From Megaleporinus macrocephalus (Eukaryota; Chordata; Actinopteri; Characiformes; Anostomidae), in NCBI GenBank assembly GCA_021613375.1, contig CM038704.1, forward strand, positions 32,178,582 to 32,242,581: a stretch of 64,000 nucleotides of DNA, written 5' to 3'. The notes beneath the pieces were generated by a model. The model ran no database searches. It saw only the letters and a program-made list of their open reading frames with translations, and was not told the origin of the DNA. Position numbers and translations under genes: made by a program. Below are positions 10,706-22,584 of this stretch, one piece after another; position 1 is the first letter of the stretch; each line of letters starts with the position of its first letter.

Positions 10706-12080
10706 ATTTTGACAAAAGTATTTGGACACACCGCTTATTCACTTAATTCCTTGTTTTGTTCAGTCCTATTGCCAATAGTTATATGAAATCAAGCACATGC
10801 AGTCTGCCTTTACAAACATTAGTGAAAGAATGTGTCTCTCTGGCTTTAGCTCACTGAATTCAGGCATGGTACTGTAATTGGATGCCATCGTCGCAACAAA
10901 TCAGTTCATGAAATGTTTTCCCTCCTCCACAATCAACTGTAAGTGGTATTAATGAAAAGTAGAAGTGGGTTCAACAAGTCAAGTGCTGAGGTGCATAGTG
11001 TGTGAAAGTCACCAACACAGTTCCAAACCCTCAGCTGGCATTAAAGCATAAAAACTGTGCAATGGGAGCTTTATGCCATGGGTTTTTTCCAGGCTGAGCA
11101 GCAACAAACCAGCCGTACATCACCAAGCACAACGGCAAGCATTGGATGAAGTCACCACTGGACTTTGGATCAGTGGAAACACGTTCTGTGGAGTGCCGAA
11201 TCACGCTTCCCTATCTTCCCTATATCTTCCCTACCCTGTCTGATGGTCAAGTCTGGGTTTGCCGAATACCAGGAGAACATTACCTTCAAGGGTTGTTTCA
11301 AGGGTTGGCCTAGAACTCTTAGTTTCAATGAAATGAAATCTTAATACTTAGCTTTGTGGAAACAGTTTTCTGTTCCAGCATGACTGTATCCCAGTGCACA
11401 GAGCAAGGTCAATAAAGCCTGGGTCAGGAAAGTTTTGTGTAGAAGAACTTGACTGGCCTGCACAGAGTCCTGACCTCAACCACATTCAACACACTTGGGA
11501 CCTCTCGCCCAATATTTTTTTTTTTTTTTTTTATTATTACTATCTTTTTATTTATTTATTTATTATTTGTATTTTTATTATTATAATTATCCATTTTTTT
11601 ATCGTGATTGTTTTATTGAGTATTTTTTTATTAGCATTTCAACTTTTTATTATCTTGGTGTATGTAATATGTTTATTTTATATTCTTTTATATTCTTTTA
11701 TAATAATTTTCTAACATTTTTTACATTGTATTTTTAATGCATCTATATTAAATGTTTATTTAAAATTGGTATTTAATTTATTATTTTTGCTCATTTTGTT
11801 TTCAATCCCTTTAACTGTATATGCTCGGCTGCATTGAAAATGAGGGTCATCCCTCAATGTATTTCCGAGATTAAATAAAGGTTGATTGATTGATTGATAT
11901 TAGTGTCTGACTTTACAAATGCTCTTCTGGATGACCAGGCCCGAATTCCCATAGACACACCCCAAAGCCTTCCCAGAAGAGTGGAAGCTGTTAGAGGTGC
12001 AAGGGGGAGCCAACTCCAAATTAAAGTCTATTGATTTAGCATGGGATGTCATAAAAGCTCCTGTAAGTGTAATATGTAGC
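10706..12080 (+). pseudogene. Tc1-like transposon copy with nested insertion
   Basis: It starts with 'ttgacaaaagtatttggaca', the typical end of a fish Tc1 family, and proceeds collinearly: 'cactggactttggatcagtgg' region (11155), 'gtctgggtttgccgaatacc' (11249), 'gttccagcatgactgtatcc' (11372), 'cttgactggcctgcacagag' (11448), 'cctgacctcaacc' (11469). After the insertion it resumes at 'agtgtctgactttacaaatg' (11902) and 'cttcccagaagagtggaagc' (11970). Stops and small deletions disrupt the transposase, and the right terminal repeat is missing. The element is interrupted at 11517-11896. Confidence 0.85.
11517..11896 (+). mobile_element. LINE 3' fragment nested in Tc1 copy
   Basis: About 380 bp: a T-rich low-complexity 5' part, then 'ctgcattgaaaatgagggtc', 'ccctcaatgtatttccgaga', 'ttaaataaagg' and a (TTGA)n tail. 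This is a common fish LINE/SINE 3' terminus. It is flanked by ATATT on both sides (11512-11516 and 11897-11901), consistent with a short target-site duplication within the Tc1 sequence. Confidence 0.75.
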
Positions 12081-13269
12081 GATCAAGTAGCCTGCAGTGT
12101 TCATAATTCAAGGTCTTTTTTTCGGGCCTTTGCCGAATGTTGTTGTGTAGTGGGGGGATCTGTGGTTGCAGTTCTTTCAGGATTGGAATCATTATGTTAA
12201 ACAAATATAAGGTTATTTTTAGTCTACACAGTAGCACTAGTAAATTTTCTACTATATATACAACTTGCAAGCTTAGCCAACTGACATGATTTTTTCCTTA
12301 GCAACAGGGAGATACACAGCCAGAACCAGCATTCTAAAAATGTAACGTGAAACACTGAGGAAATAAGGGGTGTTTGCAGTTTGTACGCTTCATACCTTCA
12401 GAAAAGTAGAGTGCGGTAAAAAAAGTGCAGTGCAAAAGTGCACAATCTCCATTGTAACTGCACTGAGCTGTTAGGTAATCTCAAATAGACTCGCTCATAT
12501 GGTTTTCGACACCATAACTGTTATTTATGAACATGGACAATGGTATCACACCTGGCCAAAAAAAACAGAGAAGTGATCCTAAAGCCTGAACAATGTCTGT
12601 GCTGTTGTCCAAGTTTGTTTGTGCTTCAGTGCAAGACTAAAAAGTACACCTCAGACAGCAACTTGTCTCAAGTGATTACACTCGGGATAAAGGAGGAACA
12701 GTGTGTACATTTGATTTTTTCTGTCACTTTAACTCATCACAGGAGACAATAAGGCCAGAGAGAGAAAGCAAGAAACAGTGGATGGTACCTACCTCTCCTG
12801 TTTGCTGTGTCCATCCAGAGAAAGCAGAAAGACGCAGAAAAACATGACAGAAAGTATGTCAGAGAGAAAGATAAAGTCATAAAAGACATGTTTCAGAGTT
12901 CGGCAGAAATACTGAGCAACCAAGTTAAAGCTAAAGTTAGACATGACATCTCACTGATGAGCTCCTTGCTCAGTGAATTTAGTCTTTTTTCATGGTGCCT
13001 ATTTTTATTTTGAACTTCTGTATATAGCTTTATTAGATGTCCATTTTGACATTTAGAAAATGAGTTTCCTCACTACTGCAGACCTGTAGATCTGAAGTCT
13101 GATTCGGAGGTTTTCTTAAATAAGATTATTTTTAACTTTGCCTATTGGCCTTGTCACATAATTCACTATGTTTTAGCAACAGCAATGTGAAAATTCAGAA
13201 GAAAGAACAGTGACGAATAAAAGCATTAATTATATGATTAATTAATTATTTTTGTTCAGCGTTGCTAGG

Positions 13270-13590
13270 TCATATTTTCCTTTTTTGGTTTTCTTGCTGC
13301 ATTATGTGTATCTCTTTTTTATTGTTTGCATGTTTTGCATGTCTTTTTAAATTCCATTGCCACATGTGTCTTCAGGTGCCTATTAAGCTGCCATTGTAAA
13401 AAAGAACAAAACAAAACACCTCAATCTCCACCAAACCTGCCTTTTTTCTGCAGTTTTACACGGTTGTGTATCTACATTCTATGTAGTTCTGTCATTGTGC
13501 TACTCTTGCGTATTGCACCATGAGGCCCAAAGAACAACATTTCGTTCCAGTGTATACTATATTGAGGAATGGCAATAAAAAAAAACTTGA
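13270..13590 (+). mobile_element. LINE 3'-terminal fragment
   Basis: The end reads 'gcgtattgcaccatgaggcc', 'aacaacatttcgttccagtg', then a gcaataaaaaaaaac tail. The 'acatttcgttcc...caataaa' pattern is the typical 3' end of a fish non-LTR retrotransposon on the plus strand. The upstream boundary is approximate and there is no coding part. Confidence 0.55.
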
Positions 13591-13749
13591 CTTAAGTTCC
13601 AACAAACATTACAATTCTCAACCAAATGCCACCATTCTGCAACACAAACCAACATACCACAACTCTACACCAATCACCACGATTCTCCACACCATCAACA
13701 TTTTCCACCAATTACTATCATACTCCACTAAACATCACTGTCATACTAC

Positions 13750-14065
13750 CCATGTTCCCCGCGTCCCTCGCCTGTTTACGTCCTGTCAAGTCCACGTGGT
13801 CTTTGTTTACCTTTTGTCATGTGTTCCTTGGCTCCGCCCTCCATCTGTGTCCCGTCATGTTCACCAGCTGTTTCCGTTTCCCTCTCGTTGACCCGTGTAT
13901 TTAGTCTGCCTGTTTTGCCCTCTCGTTTGTCATTCACTGAGTATGTATAGGTACGTGTTATGGTGTTCTCGTCTGTGTATTTTCCGTCTGTATTATTAAT
14001 TAAACCATTCCAGTTATAAGCTTGCGAGTGTGTCAGCTAAATTCCGCTGATCCTGCTCATCACCG
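13750..14065 (+). mobile_element. possible retroelement terminus (LTR or LINE 3' UTR)
   Basis: CT-rich, CpG-containing sequence unlike its surroundings: 'tccgccctccatctgtgtcc', 'gttgacccgtgtatttagtc', 'attaattaaacc', then 'atcaccgtgaca'. Fish retroelements end with very similar strings, including a 'cgttaataaa'-like signal and CGTGACA. No coding region is attached, so a solo LTR and a truncated LINE are both possible. Confidence 0.45.
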
Positions 14066-15373
14066 TGACAATCACCATTCTCTCAAACCTATTGATTATA
14101 TGAAATATACCACTACTATCACCACTGGTACCGCAGTACCCAGAAAACATACCCAGGTAAAAACACTAAGCACAGGTTTGAAATCATTTTTTAATTTGGG
14201 TGATTGTGCTCTGGTCCTTTAAGTGGTGATTCCTTGCAGTTGACTTTATAGCCAAGCTTTTAATAACTCAAAGTGGTAACAGAAATGGTGGGGGCTTTTA
14301 TTGGCATTGATATGCTGTCCATACCGAATACATAGAAATGCCCGCTAAGAATGTAAGAATAATGATTCTCATGCAATGAAATAATCATATAAATGACTCA
14401 TTTTTCAACTTTACTATTCTGACTTGTCTATGTCTATTTTCCAAGTGACTTTTGTATCCTTCTTCTGTTTTTACTGTATAAAGCTCCCCAATGCTGGACT
14501 TTGATAAGGTGTGTCGATTCTCTACTATGTTGCAGAATCATGGTTTAACACCTGCGCTCAAGCCAGACCCCCTCACTGTCTTTAATTATCCATGGCATTC
14601 CTCTCCCATCTCCCTGCTGACTCCATATTTTCAACTCTACTTTAATGGAATTGTCTGTTCCTGGGTGAGACTCAGCATTTCTACAGAGTTACAATGAGTC
14701 AGCAGTTTTGGTGAGACAAGATTTGTATTCTCTTGAGAGAGAATGAACCCAGCTATTAATATCTGAGAGAGGGAAAACCATGAACACTGACTGGACTCAA
14801 AACACAAAAACATTTGTTTCTAGCTATTAAATAACAAAGCGAAATACTGTATGGTTTTACAGCCTTATATTCTAAATTCTATATATAAGTCTTTCATAGG
14901 GCTATGTTGTTTTTAAAAACATTTTTCAAAATAAAACTAAAAGCTACACTGTGTTACTGTGATTTTATAAGCGTTACGGGGTTCTTAGATGTAACACCAA
15001 CTACCCCTTTTTTAAAGTCAGATCCAAGAGTATCTGGACAGATTTTTTTAATTTTTCCCTCTGTATGCCACTACAATGGATTTAAAACGAAGCAAGTCAA
15101 CATGTAATTAAAGTAGACTTTTAGCTTTAATTCAAAGTTGAACCAAAAACTCCAATATGAATTAATATAGTATCATTATAATTACTGTTTTACTATTGTT
15201 TCAGAATTAACCATCATTAACCATTGGTCCAGTTGTTACATTGCTATGCATGTTGATACATCAAATTGTGAAACATGTATTGTGATGACTATTGTATCAT
15301 AAGTTAGCTGGCAATTGTTTATTTTTATTGTTACTATTATTAGCATTATTATTCTCTGTGAAATGTGTCTTAC

Positions 15374-15534
15374 CTTTTGAAGAGGAGAATGGCGATAACA
15401 ATGATGATAATGAGGATGACAGCAAGTACTGGTCCCATCACCCACAGCATCTCCGGATCCTCTGCATGCCGGGACATCCCGCTATGGAGCCGCACCATGA
15501 TGGGGTCAGAGAATGGACTTGCCGCAAATGTTTT
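15374..15534 (-). CDS. ptprf: ptprf exon w11: transmembrane helix
   Basis: 161 nt, 53 codons plus two bases. The acceptor is tttgctctag and the donor is GTAAGA. KTFAASPFSDPIMVR is the end of the ectodomain. EDPEMLW precedes a hydrophobic helix of about 23 residues, VMGPVLAVILIIIIVIAI and LLF (about residues 32-52), followed by the stop-transfer K/R cluster that continues into w12. EDPEMLW and the LLFKRKR exit match PTPRF; PTPRS and PTPRD have a different flank and an LLYK exit. Confidence 0.95.
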
Positions 15535-16101
15535 CTAGAGCAAACAAACACATGCACAAAGTCAAAATGCTCATATTTCACTTCTGTAGCAACCGTATGC
15601 ATTTTATGAATCATGTAAAATCTTTTTAAACTTACATTTAACAGTACAAATATACAGGAATTATAATGTGTCAATAACAGAGTTCCTTTTCCCATTGAAC
15701 ATGACAGACTCCGACATGCTGTTCTGTCATAAATGAAGGCAGATTTAACTAGTCCAAATTAGAATTACAATGATGGCTAATTAAATTATGACACATACGC
15801 TCAAGGTACGGTGTTTATGCTATGATGTTCCAACTAATCATATAACCAAAGAAACACAGTGCGGCAAGCATTTACTGAGATCTTGCAGTGGAACTACACC
15901 AAACCCAAATGTCTCTGAAGGATTTGCGTTAGCTGGGATTTATACTGACTACTTTAATAGGAATTTCTAATATAAAATCGCTATGAAGTGATTCCCAACA
16001 AAGTGGGATGGTTGAAAGTGTGGGCTTCCTTTCTGAAAGACCTGAAGGCATATTACCATTTACTGCTGTTTTAAGCATTAAAAAGTATACTGTCATTTTA
16101 A

Positions 16102-16774
16102 CAATGGTGTCAAAAGTACTCAAAAGTACAAAGGTATCAGAAGTATAGATACTAGGGTTTAAAAATACTTCTGTAGAAGTTCAACGCAAGCTTTTTACTT
16201 CAGTAAAAGTGTAAAAGTACTGCTTTTAAAACTACTTAAGGTGTAAAAGTAAAAGTAATGTAAGGGAAAAAGTACCATTAAGGACAAAAGCTTAGGTCAT
16301 ACCTCAGGGGTCTATAGTGCACTAGCCAACCTTCCCAAAAACCCCATTCTTCTAAAAGCCATAATGACTATAATGTTATATTAAAATGTTAATGTTGAAA
16401 AATTTGGGATGCGCTAGGCTTCCTGTTTCAGCCACATATATGCCCATTAAACATGAATGCAATATAGTACAATGTAAATATATTAAGGAAGCATATCTGT
16501 GTACTACTGAGCAATAACGTGTTTCATGAAGCGGAAAATATGATGACTAGTTGCCTATAATTATATATAATATAATTAAGTCAAAAATGAAATAGGAGTA
16601 ACTTAGCTAGTTTTAAAATGTAAGGAGTAGAAAGTACAGATAATGGTGTGAAAATTTTAGGAGTGGAAGTAAAAAGTCAGCTGAAAAAAAATTACTCTAG
16701 TAAAGTATAAATAACCAAAATTTCTACTTAAGTCAGGTAACAGAGTATTTGTACTTCATTACTTGACACCTCTG
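16102..16774. mobile_element. hAT-type MITE, 673 bp, with 8-bp target duplication
   Basis: The left end is CAATGGTGTCAAAAGTACTC. The right end, reverse-complemented, is CAGAGGTGTCAAGTAATGAA; the first 12 bases differ at two positions. The element is flanked by identical 8-bp CATTTTAA (16094-16101 and 16775-16782), diagnostic of hAT insertions. The interior is rich in 'aaagta' motifs and has no transposase frame, so it was moved in trans. Confidence 0.85.
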
Positions 16775-17599
16775 CATTTTAAATAAATCAATTCTCACTA
16801 TGATTACTGTTCATTTTATTGTTCTAATTTATACAACAGTAGAACCAGATGCAGAAAGTCTATCCTGCTGTAGCTCCAGATGCACTGCAGCTACCTAAAC
16901 TGCTGACTGAACGCTAAATGTACTGGATGAGCTCTATTAGAGTGAGTTACAGCGCAAGAGGAAGAAACCCAACAAATCTTCAAAGCCACAGAGAGACTAG
17001 CGAACTCTCTCGCAAACGCTGCCCCGCTAATCGCTTTAGAAACAGCTCTTAGACAGCCCAGCAGGGCGTGAGAGAGTGAGACGAAGAGGGAGAGATGGAG
17101 AGAGAGAAACAGATGAATAGAGGGCAGAGAGAGAGAGAGTGTAGAGGGAGGAGAGGGACTCCTCCACCCCACTGAGAGTTGGAGGATATGCATCAGTGGC
17201 CTTTGAGGACAAATCCCATCAGCGCGACACCTTCTCCACTCCCTCCAGAAAACGACAGCAGAAGAAAAAAATCTAGCTCTGCAGACGCATGTGAATCATT
17301 ACGGCATGGAGCCTGCAGGCATGGAGCGCTGGGATTACTTAGAGAAAGAGAGAGGGGGGGGGGGGAGACACAGAAAAAAGAGATAGGTGTGTTGCTCCTC
17401 TGATAAAAAGCTATCCATAGAGACTGAAACAGAGAAGGGTCACAGAAGAAACATCTTCATGATCAATGTCGGTGCTATAAATTACTACAAGCCACAGCAG
17501 TCGTTTTCAGTGTCAGTTTGGGGACCCTGACAATATTTGTATTTTATTCAAAATTAAAACTGTTAATGGAGCTGCCTCGTGGCTAACTTACCTACAAAA

Positions 17600-17900
17600 C
17601 AAACATCTTTATTATGTCTACTTCATTAACTACTTTTCTAGGTCACTACAAAAACTACTGCACTAACAAGCTCACTCACTAAAAAAACTAGACAAAATTA
17701 TAATTAACATCCACACTTTTTTAACATGCCACAAACTTCCTCATCAACTCATTTACTACAAAACTAATTAATAAATGACTTTACTACATAATTCACTAAC
17801 AAACTACTTCACTACTACCTCACTATCTAATTCACTAACTACAAAAAATAGACTGAATGAACTACTTCCCTGACTACCTCACTATCAAACTCAATATGAA
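17600..17900. repeat. low-complexity ACT-rich stretch
   Basis: Recurring 'cactaac', 'aactact' and 'ctacctcact' words at irregular spacing suggest a decayed short tandem repeat. No regular period can be fixed by eye. Confidence 0.5.
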
Positions 17901-18954
17901 ACTATTTTATTACAACCTTGTTCTTTTACCCAATACCAGTATACTTTATTAACTGACTTACAATTTAACTCACTGGCAAGACTAATTTGAAGACTACCCA
18001 ACTTCACTCCTCCATTACATGTTCCAGAGTTCCTATTCTGTCAGTACCTAGTCACCACAAATCTTCTATTTTCAGTTTTAATCCATAACAATAACAAGTC
18101 TGGGTTCTCTTTTCATGAAGGACTAATGCAGCCCACAGCAAGAGCGAGCAGCTTAGTCGATAGCAGTTGTTTAATCAGCAATGGCGGTAATTAAGAAGCT
18201 ATCACAAACTCTATTCTGTCATAAACAGAGCCAGAGGGAGTCCTGTCTTCGCTCCAGTAAGACCCATTTCATTGTTTTCACCTTGATAAAGCTGTTTGTG
18301 GAGAGGTGTGCTGATCCATGTGTCACACAATAAAGTTAAATGGATCAATTTGCTGGGCGTAATTCACTTTAAACGTTCACATGCACAGCCTTTTTGTGCT
18401 GTCCCTGACAGCCTGAGCAAGCAGCTAATAGAACACAAGGCTATAAATAAACTCCACGGCCACTCTGTTAACATTTGCCTAATGCTGGGCTAACAGTTGG
18501 ACTAAAACTGATCTCACTAACAGCAGGTTGGCTAACACTAGACTAACACTAGGCTGACTAACATTAGTTTGTAGGGAACCAGTGAACTGGCTGATTAAAA
18601 ATGAGCATGGGCGTAGTTTTCAGTCGTTCTATCCTGCAGCCTTTTGTTTTAACCTCTTTACTTATCCTCAATTTCGTTCTGCAGCTCGTAGTTTGAGTCT
18701 ATAATGATATTTAATTCCTTGCTATAATAGACAAAGATAGCTCACTCCTCATCTGTTAGATTTTTTTTTTTTGAGCTGATTCGTTTTTCTTTGTACTTTG
18801 CAGTCTCCTGGTTCACCAGACTTGAGACGATAATTCACCCAGAATGCTGTCCAAGTCTTTATTGTAAATTACATATCACAGTGACAGATTTGACTGTTTA
18901 TTTGTTTGGTAAAAGACTATGTGGAGCACTTTCTTGTTGCTCCAGATAGTACGG

Positions 18955-19026
18955 AGTGATACAAAATACCAATTTGCTGTTATTCAAACAGATTTGGACA
19001 ACAGCAAATTGGTATTTTGTATCACT
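18955..19026. repeat. perfect 27-bp inverted repeat, 18-nt loop
   Basis: Arm 18955-18981 (AGTGATACAAAATACC...) is exactly complementary to 19000-19026 (...GGTATTTTGTATCACT). The 18-nt spacer is at 18982-18999. The match stops abruptly at both ends, and I see no target duplication. Confidence 0.95.
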
Positions 19027-20024
19027 TCATGCCCTAAACATGACATGACAACAGATTTTTGTACACATTCACTGTCAAGCTAAAAGTACTTTATTGCAGT
19101 ATTCTAGCTGTTTTAAGTATCTGTACTTATATCTGTACTATAGTACAAAATGTCTGTCACCTGTTATTTTATACTTTTAATTACTACAATTTAATTTTAA
19201 AAATGTATCATTTATTTAAAAGAATTACTTGTTATTTTAGTTTCAGGGATATGTTCTGTGTGGAGCTAATGCTTAACACAGATGGTGTGTCTGAAAAAAA
19301 ATTGAATCCATTAATTTAATGATACACAACTCTTTGTATTAATCAATACAGCCCCAAAGCTGGAGATACAAGGACACATTAGTGATTAAACCATCATTTA
19401 CCTGACAATCTCATGTGGAAAGATCATTTCACCTGTAGGCTAATTAGGGACGATTGAAGGAAATCAGAGTGATGTTATGAGAAAATCATCACAGTAGTAA
19501 GAATTAGTTAAAATATTGTTAACCATGTTAGTAAAACATCATATTCTCTCTCTTTTTAACAGTTAGAGCTTGTATTTAAACATGAATAAGCAGCTGCCAA
19601 AAAAGGGAGGAAATCTTAATTCTGTGAAAAATGGTTTTGGTTTTCATCCCTTGTATTGTTTGTAACAATTGTTTATTGCACCCCAAATCATTAAGAAAAT
19701 GGAGAGTTGCTGTGCAGGAAGTATAGAAACACATATTTGTGAACAAAGATTGTCAGGCTTTATTCTGCTTTACACTCACATCCCGCAAAATGTGTTACTG
19801 TAGATGAGTAAATTGGATGTTGCATGCAGATGATGAATTATAGCAGAACTCTAGCGGTCTCATCTCTGTCCCCTGCTAAGCGCTCCATCAGAATGCAGGA
19901 CGTTAGCAGGCTTTTCAGCACACAGAAGGTGACCTGACTTCCATCCACCCTGAAACATTGCCATGACCAACTAGCACCGATTTTTCAGAGTGGTCCATAC
20001 CTCTGTAGTCATACAGGTTTTTGA

Positions 20025-20725
20025 ACGCCTGGTGCTAGCCCATCTGAAGGCCATTACAGAACTCTGCTGGACCCCCTGCAGTTTACATACAGAGCTAACA
20101 GGTCTGTTGAAGAAATGGTCAACCTGGCCCTGCACTTCATGCTACAACATCTCGGCAGGCCTGGAACTTATGCTAGAGTTCTGTTTGTAGACTTTAGCTC
20201 TGCATTTAACACCATAGTGCTGCAGCTTCTGCATGTAAAATAGTCCCAGCTGTCCATGCCAGAATCCATGTATAAATACTCAGTACTAGAGTACCACAGA
20301 GGTTCATGCTCTCCCCCCTCCTCTTCAGCTGGTCTCCTAGTGCAGCAGCAATCACCTGTTGCTCAACACGCAAAAGACAGTAGAGATGGTAGTGGACTTC
20401 AGACGCAACCCCCCTCCCTTCCACCCCTCAACATCAATGACTTTATGGTTTCCACTGTGGAGTGACTCAAGTTCCTGGGCACCACCACATCCAGGGACCT
20501 GAAGTGGAAGAAAAACACTGTCTCCACAGCCAAGAAAGCACAGCAGAGAATGTTATTCCAGAGACAGCTGAAGAAATTTAAACTGCCGCAGACTCTGCAC
20601 AACCAGACATGCTAACAGCTTTTTCCCCAGAGCTGTTACTCTTATTACCCCAGGGGTCACTCTGCACCCATAATTGAACTGAATCTCACTGTATTACAGT
20701 AACTCTTTGTAACATAATGCTTATT
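20025..20725 (+). pseudogene. Rex1/Babar-like LINE reverse transcriptase relic
   Basis: Translated pieces read FERLVLAHLKAITE, then LFVDFSSAFNTI at about 20180-20215 (reverse transcriptase motif A with its catalytic Asp), then VVDFRRNPP, LKFLGTT, AKKAQQRM and RQLKKFKLPQ. Stops and deletions disrupt it; the segment holding the catalytic YADD-type motif is missing between about 20220 and 20340. It is 5'-truncated and plus-oriented. Family assignment is from memory of fish LINEs. Confidence 0.75.
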
Positions 20726-20759
20726 TGCACATCTGTGTACCCTTTTCCTTTAAGGACAT

Positions 20760-20897
20760 TTTAGACCACACACTTTTATACTTCTATTTGAGTAAAACGT
20801 AAATGTACTTTTTACTTAATACTTTTTACTTTTTTTTACTATTTTGTTATACTAGATTACTAGTAGTTTTACTTAAGTGAAGAAACTGCCACCTCTG
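20760..20897. mobile_element. hAT-like terminal fragment
   Basis: Sequence rich in 'gtactttttactt' ends in 'aactgccacctctg', the same end type as the hAT MITE at 16102-16774. Related 'aaagtactttattgcagtat' sequence occurs at about 19080-19150, so the LINE relic may have landed inside one hAT element. No matching left end was found. Confidence 0.45.
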
Positions 20898-22406
20898 GCA
20901 TTAATGTTGGACTAACACAGAGCTAAAAATGTAGGGCTGACTAAAATGTGTCTAATGTAGAACCAACTGTCAATCAATGCCAGTCTAAAAACCTGCTCTG
21001 TACGTCATCTGAAAGAATTTCTACTCTTATCAAACTTTTTCAAGCACGTATCATAGATAAAACACCCAGAGTGAGAATGGAATCTTTCCCCCTGCCCTCG
21101 TCTCGCTTTTCTCCCCTACCCTCTTTCTCTTTCTCTCTGTCTCTGTCACACTTGAGGGTTAACTGCAGGAGAAAAACTTTGTGAGTGATGGCAGCAGGCT
21201 GTTGGAGAGCACAGTGAGAGTGGAACAGAAAGCCCTGAGTGATCCTCTCCAAGGGGAGCTTTCACACTGATCAATTTGAGCTCCTCTATCTGATGGAAGC
21301 GTCCCACTGAGTGAGTAATGCACCGCCTTTCACTGAAGGCCCTTTACTTACCAACATAGCCTCAACACAATATGTATGTGAGTGTGTGGGTGGAAGACTA
21401 AGAGAGGAAACGAGAGGCAGACAACAGAAGAGTCAAAGTGAAGAGGGAGGGCAAGGGGCACAAAATTAGATTAATTGCAGAATTGCATTAAGATAAATCT
21501 AAAGCCAAGCGAAGACTGAAATGCCACTCTGAAAGTCTGAGTATTTATCCTTCCTGCCTCTGACAGTGATAATTGTACTGCTGACTCTCCTCCACTCTCA
21601 CTCAGTTAATCTCCATCCTGCTTCAGCTCTGCCCACCCAGTCAGGAGCCCTGTGGATGTTTCTCACTTCTCTTTTCTCCTTGACTTTCTACGCTTTTCTC
21701 CTCTGCTTTCCTATACTCTTTTCTTATTTTTTCCCTCTGTATTCTCGCCTTCTCTTACTTCCTTCATCTACACTCCACTCCATTGACTTCTCCAAAGGTT
21801 ATCAAAAACAAGTATTAAAAGATGGTTTCAGTCATTTGGAGCCAAATCGCATTTCCATTTCATCTACTCTGCGCTGTTGTTGCTCCCAGACACTTCTAAT
21901 TTGCTTCTAATTTTGCGCAACACTAAGTCTCTTTATAAAGGCTACAATAGAAGTCGCCCAAGCAAGCAAGCAAGCAGAAAAAAAACAAAGCCTTAAAATT
22001 CCAAATTGTGTCCTTTAAATAAAGCCTGAAACAACTGCTTACTTAGACTTCTTGGAAAAACTACAGCAATAAAGTTTTAATCTAGCAGTGGATTAGCGCA
22101 ATTACGTTTTTGCAGATAAACACATCACAACTGTCACATTACAGTGTGTAGTTTTTAGCCAAGTACTTAGCTACACTGGTAATGTGGACAACAGGAGGAT
22201 GCAGATTATTGGCTCGTAAAAAGAAACTAGGAAAGCACAGTTGTACTTCAGCCTGCCAGGTATATTCACAAATCTCTCGATGGATAAAACTTATATGGTG
22301 TCCTGTGGTAATTTCCTTAAAGGAAACTCTGACTGTTACTTGTATGCCTTGAAACAGTATACATGTCCATTTTTATTAGACTATGCCATATAAACTAAAC
22401 AAGTAA

Positions 22407-22584
22407 ACTAGTAGGCTGCCATTGTGATGATGCCCTATGGTTGCTGTGGAGTCAGTCCTATGAAAAATAGCGAGCTGGTTTGGTGGAAAGAGTTAAATGA
22501 GATATTTAGCTTGTAGTTCCTCGCCCCGTGGACAAGAGATAGAGCAACCATTTAATGTGGCAACAAAAATGGTAGCCTACTAGT
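22407..22584. mobile_element. small inverted-repeat element (MITE-like), 178 bp
   Basis: ACTAGTAGGCTGCCAT at 22407-22422 is matched in reverse complement at 22569-22584 with one mismatch; similarity extends weakly outward (agtaa/tttact). The interior is non-coding. Superfamily is unclear because I could not define a target duplication. Confidence 0.5.

Larger units (their letters stand above)
10384..15373 (-). other. ptprf: intron, w11 to w12
   Basis: Contains a Tc1 copy split by a LINE fragment (10706-12080), a LINE-tail-like segment (about 13270-13590), a CA-rich low-complexity stretch (13600-13745) and an LTR- or LINE-terminus-like segment (about 13750-14065). I see nothing in 12100-13260 or 14100-15370. 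Confidence 0.65.
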
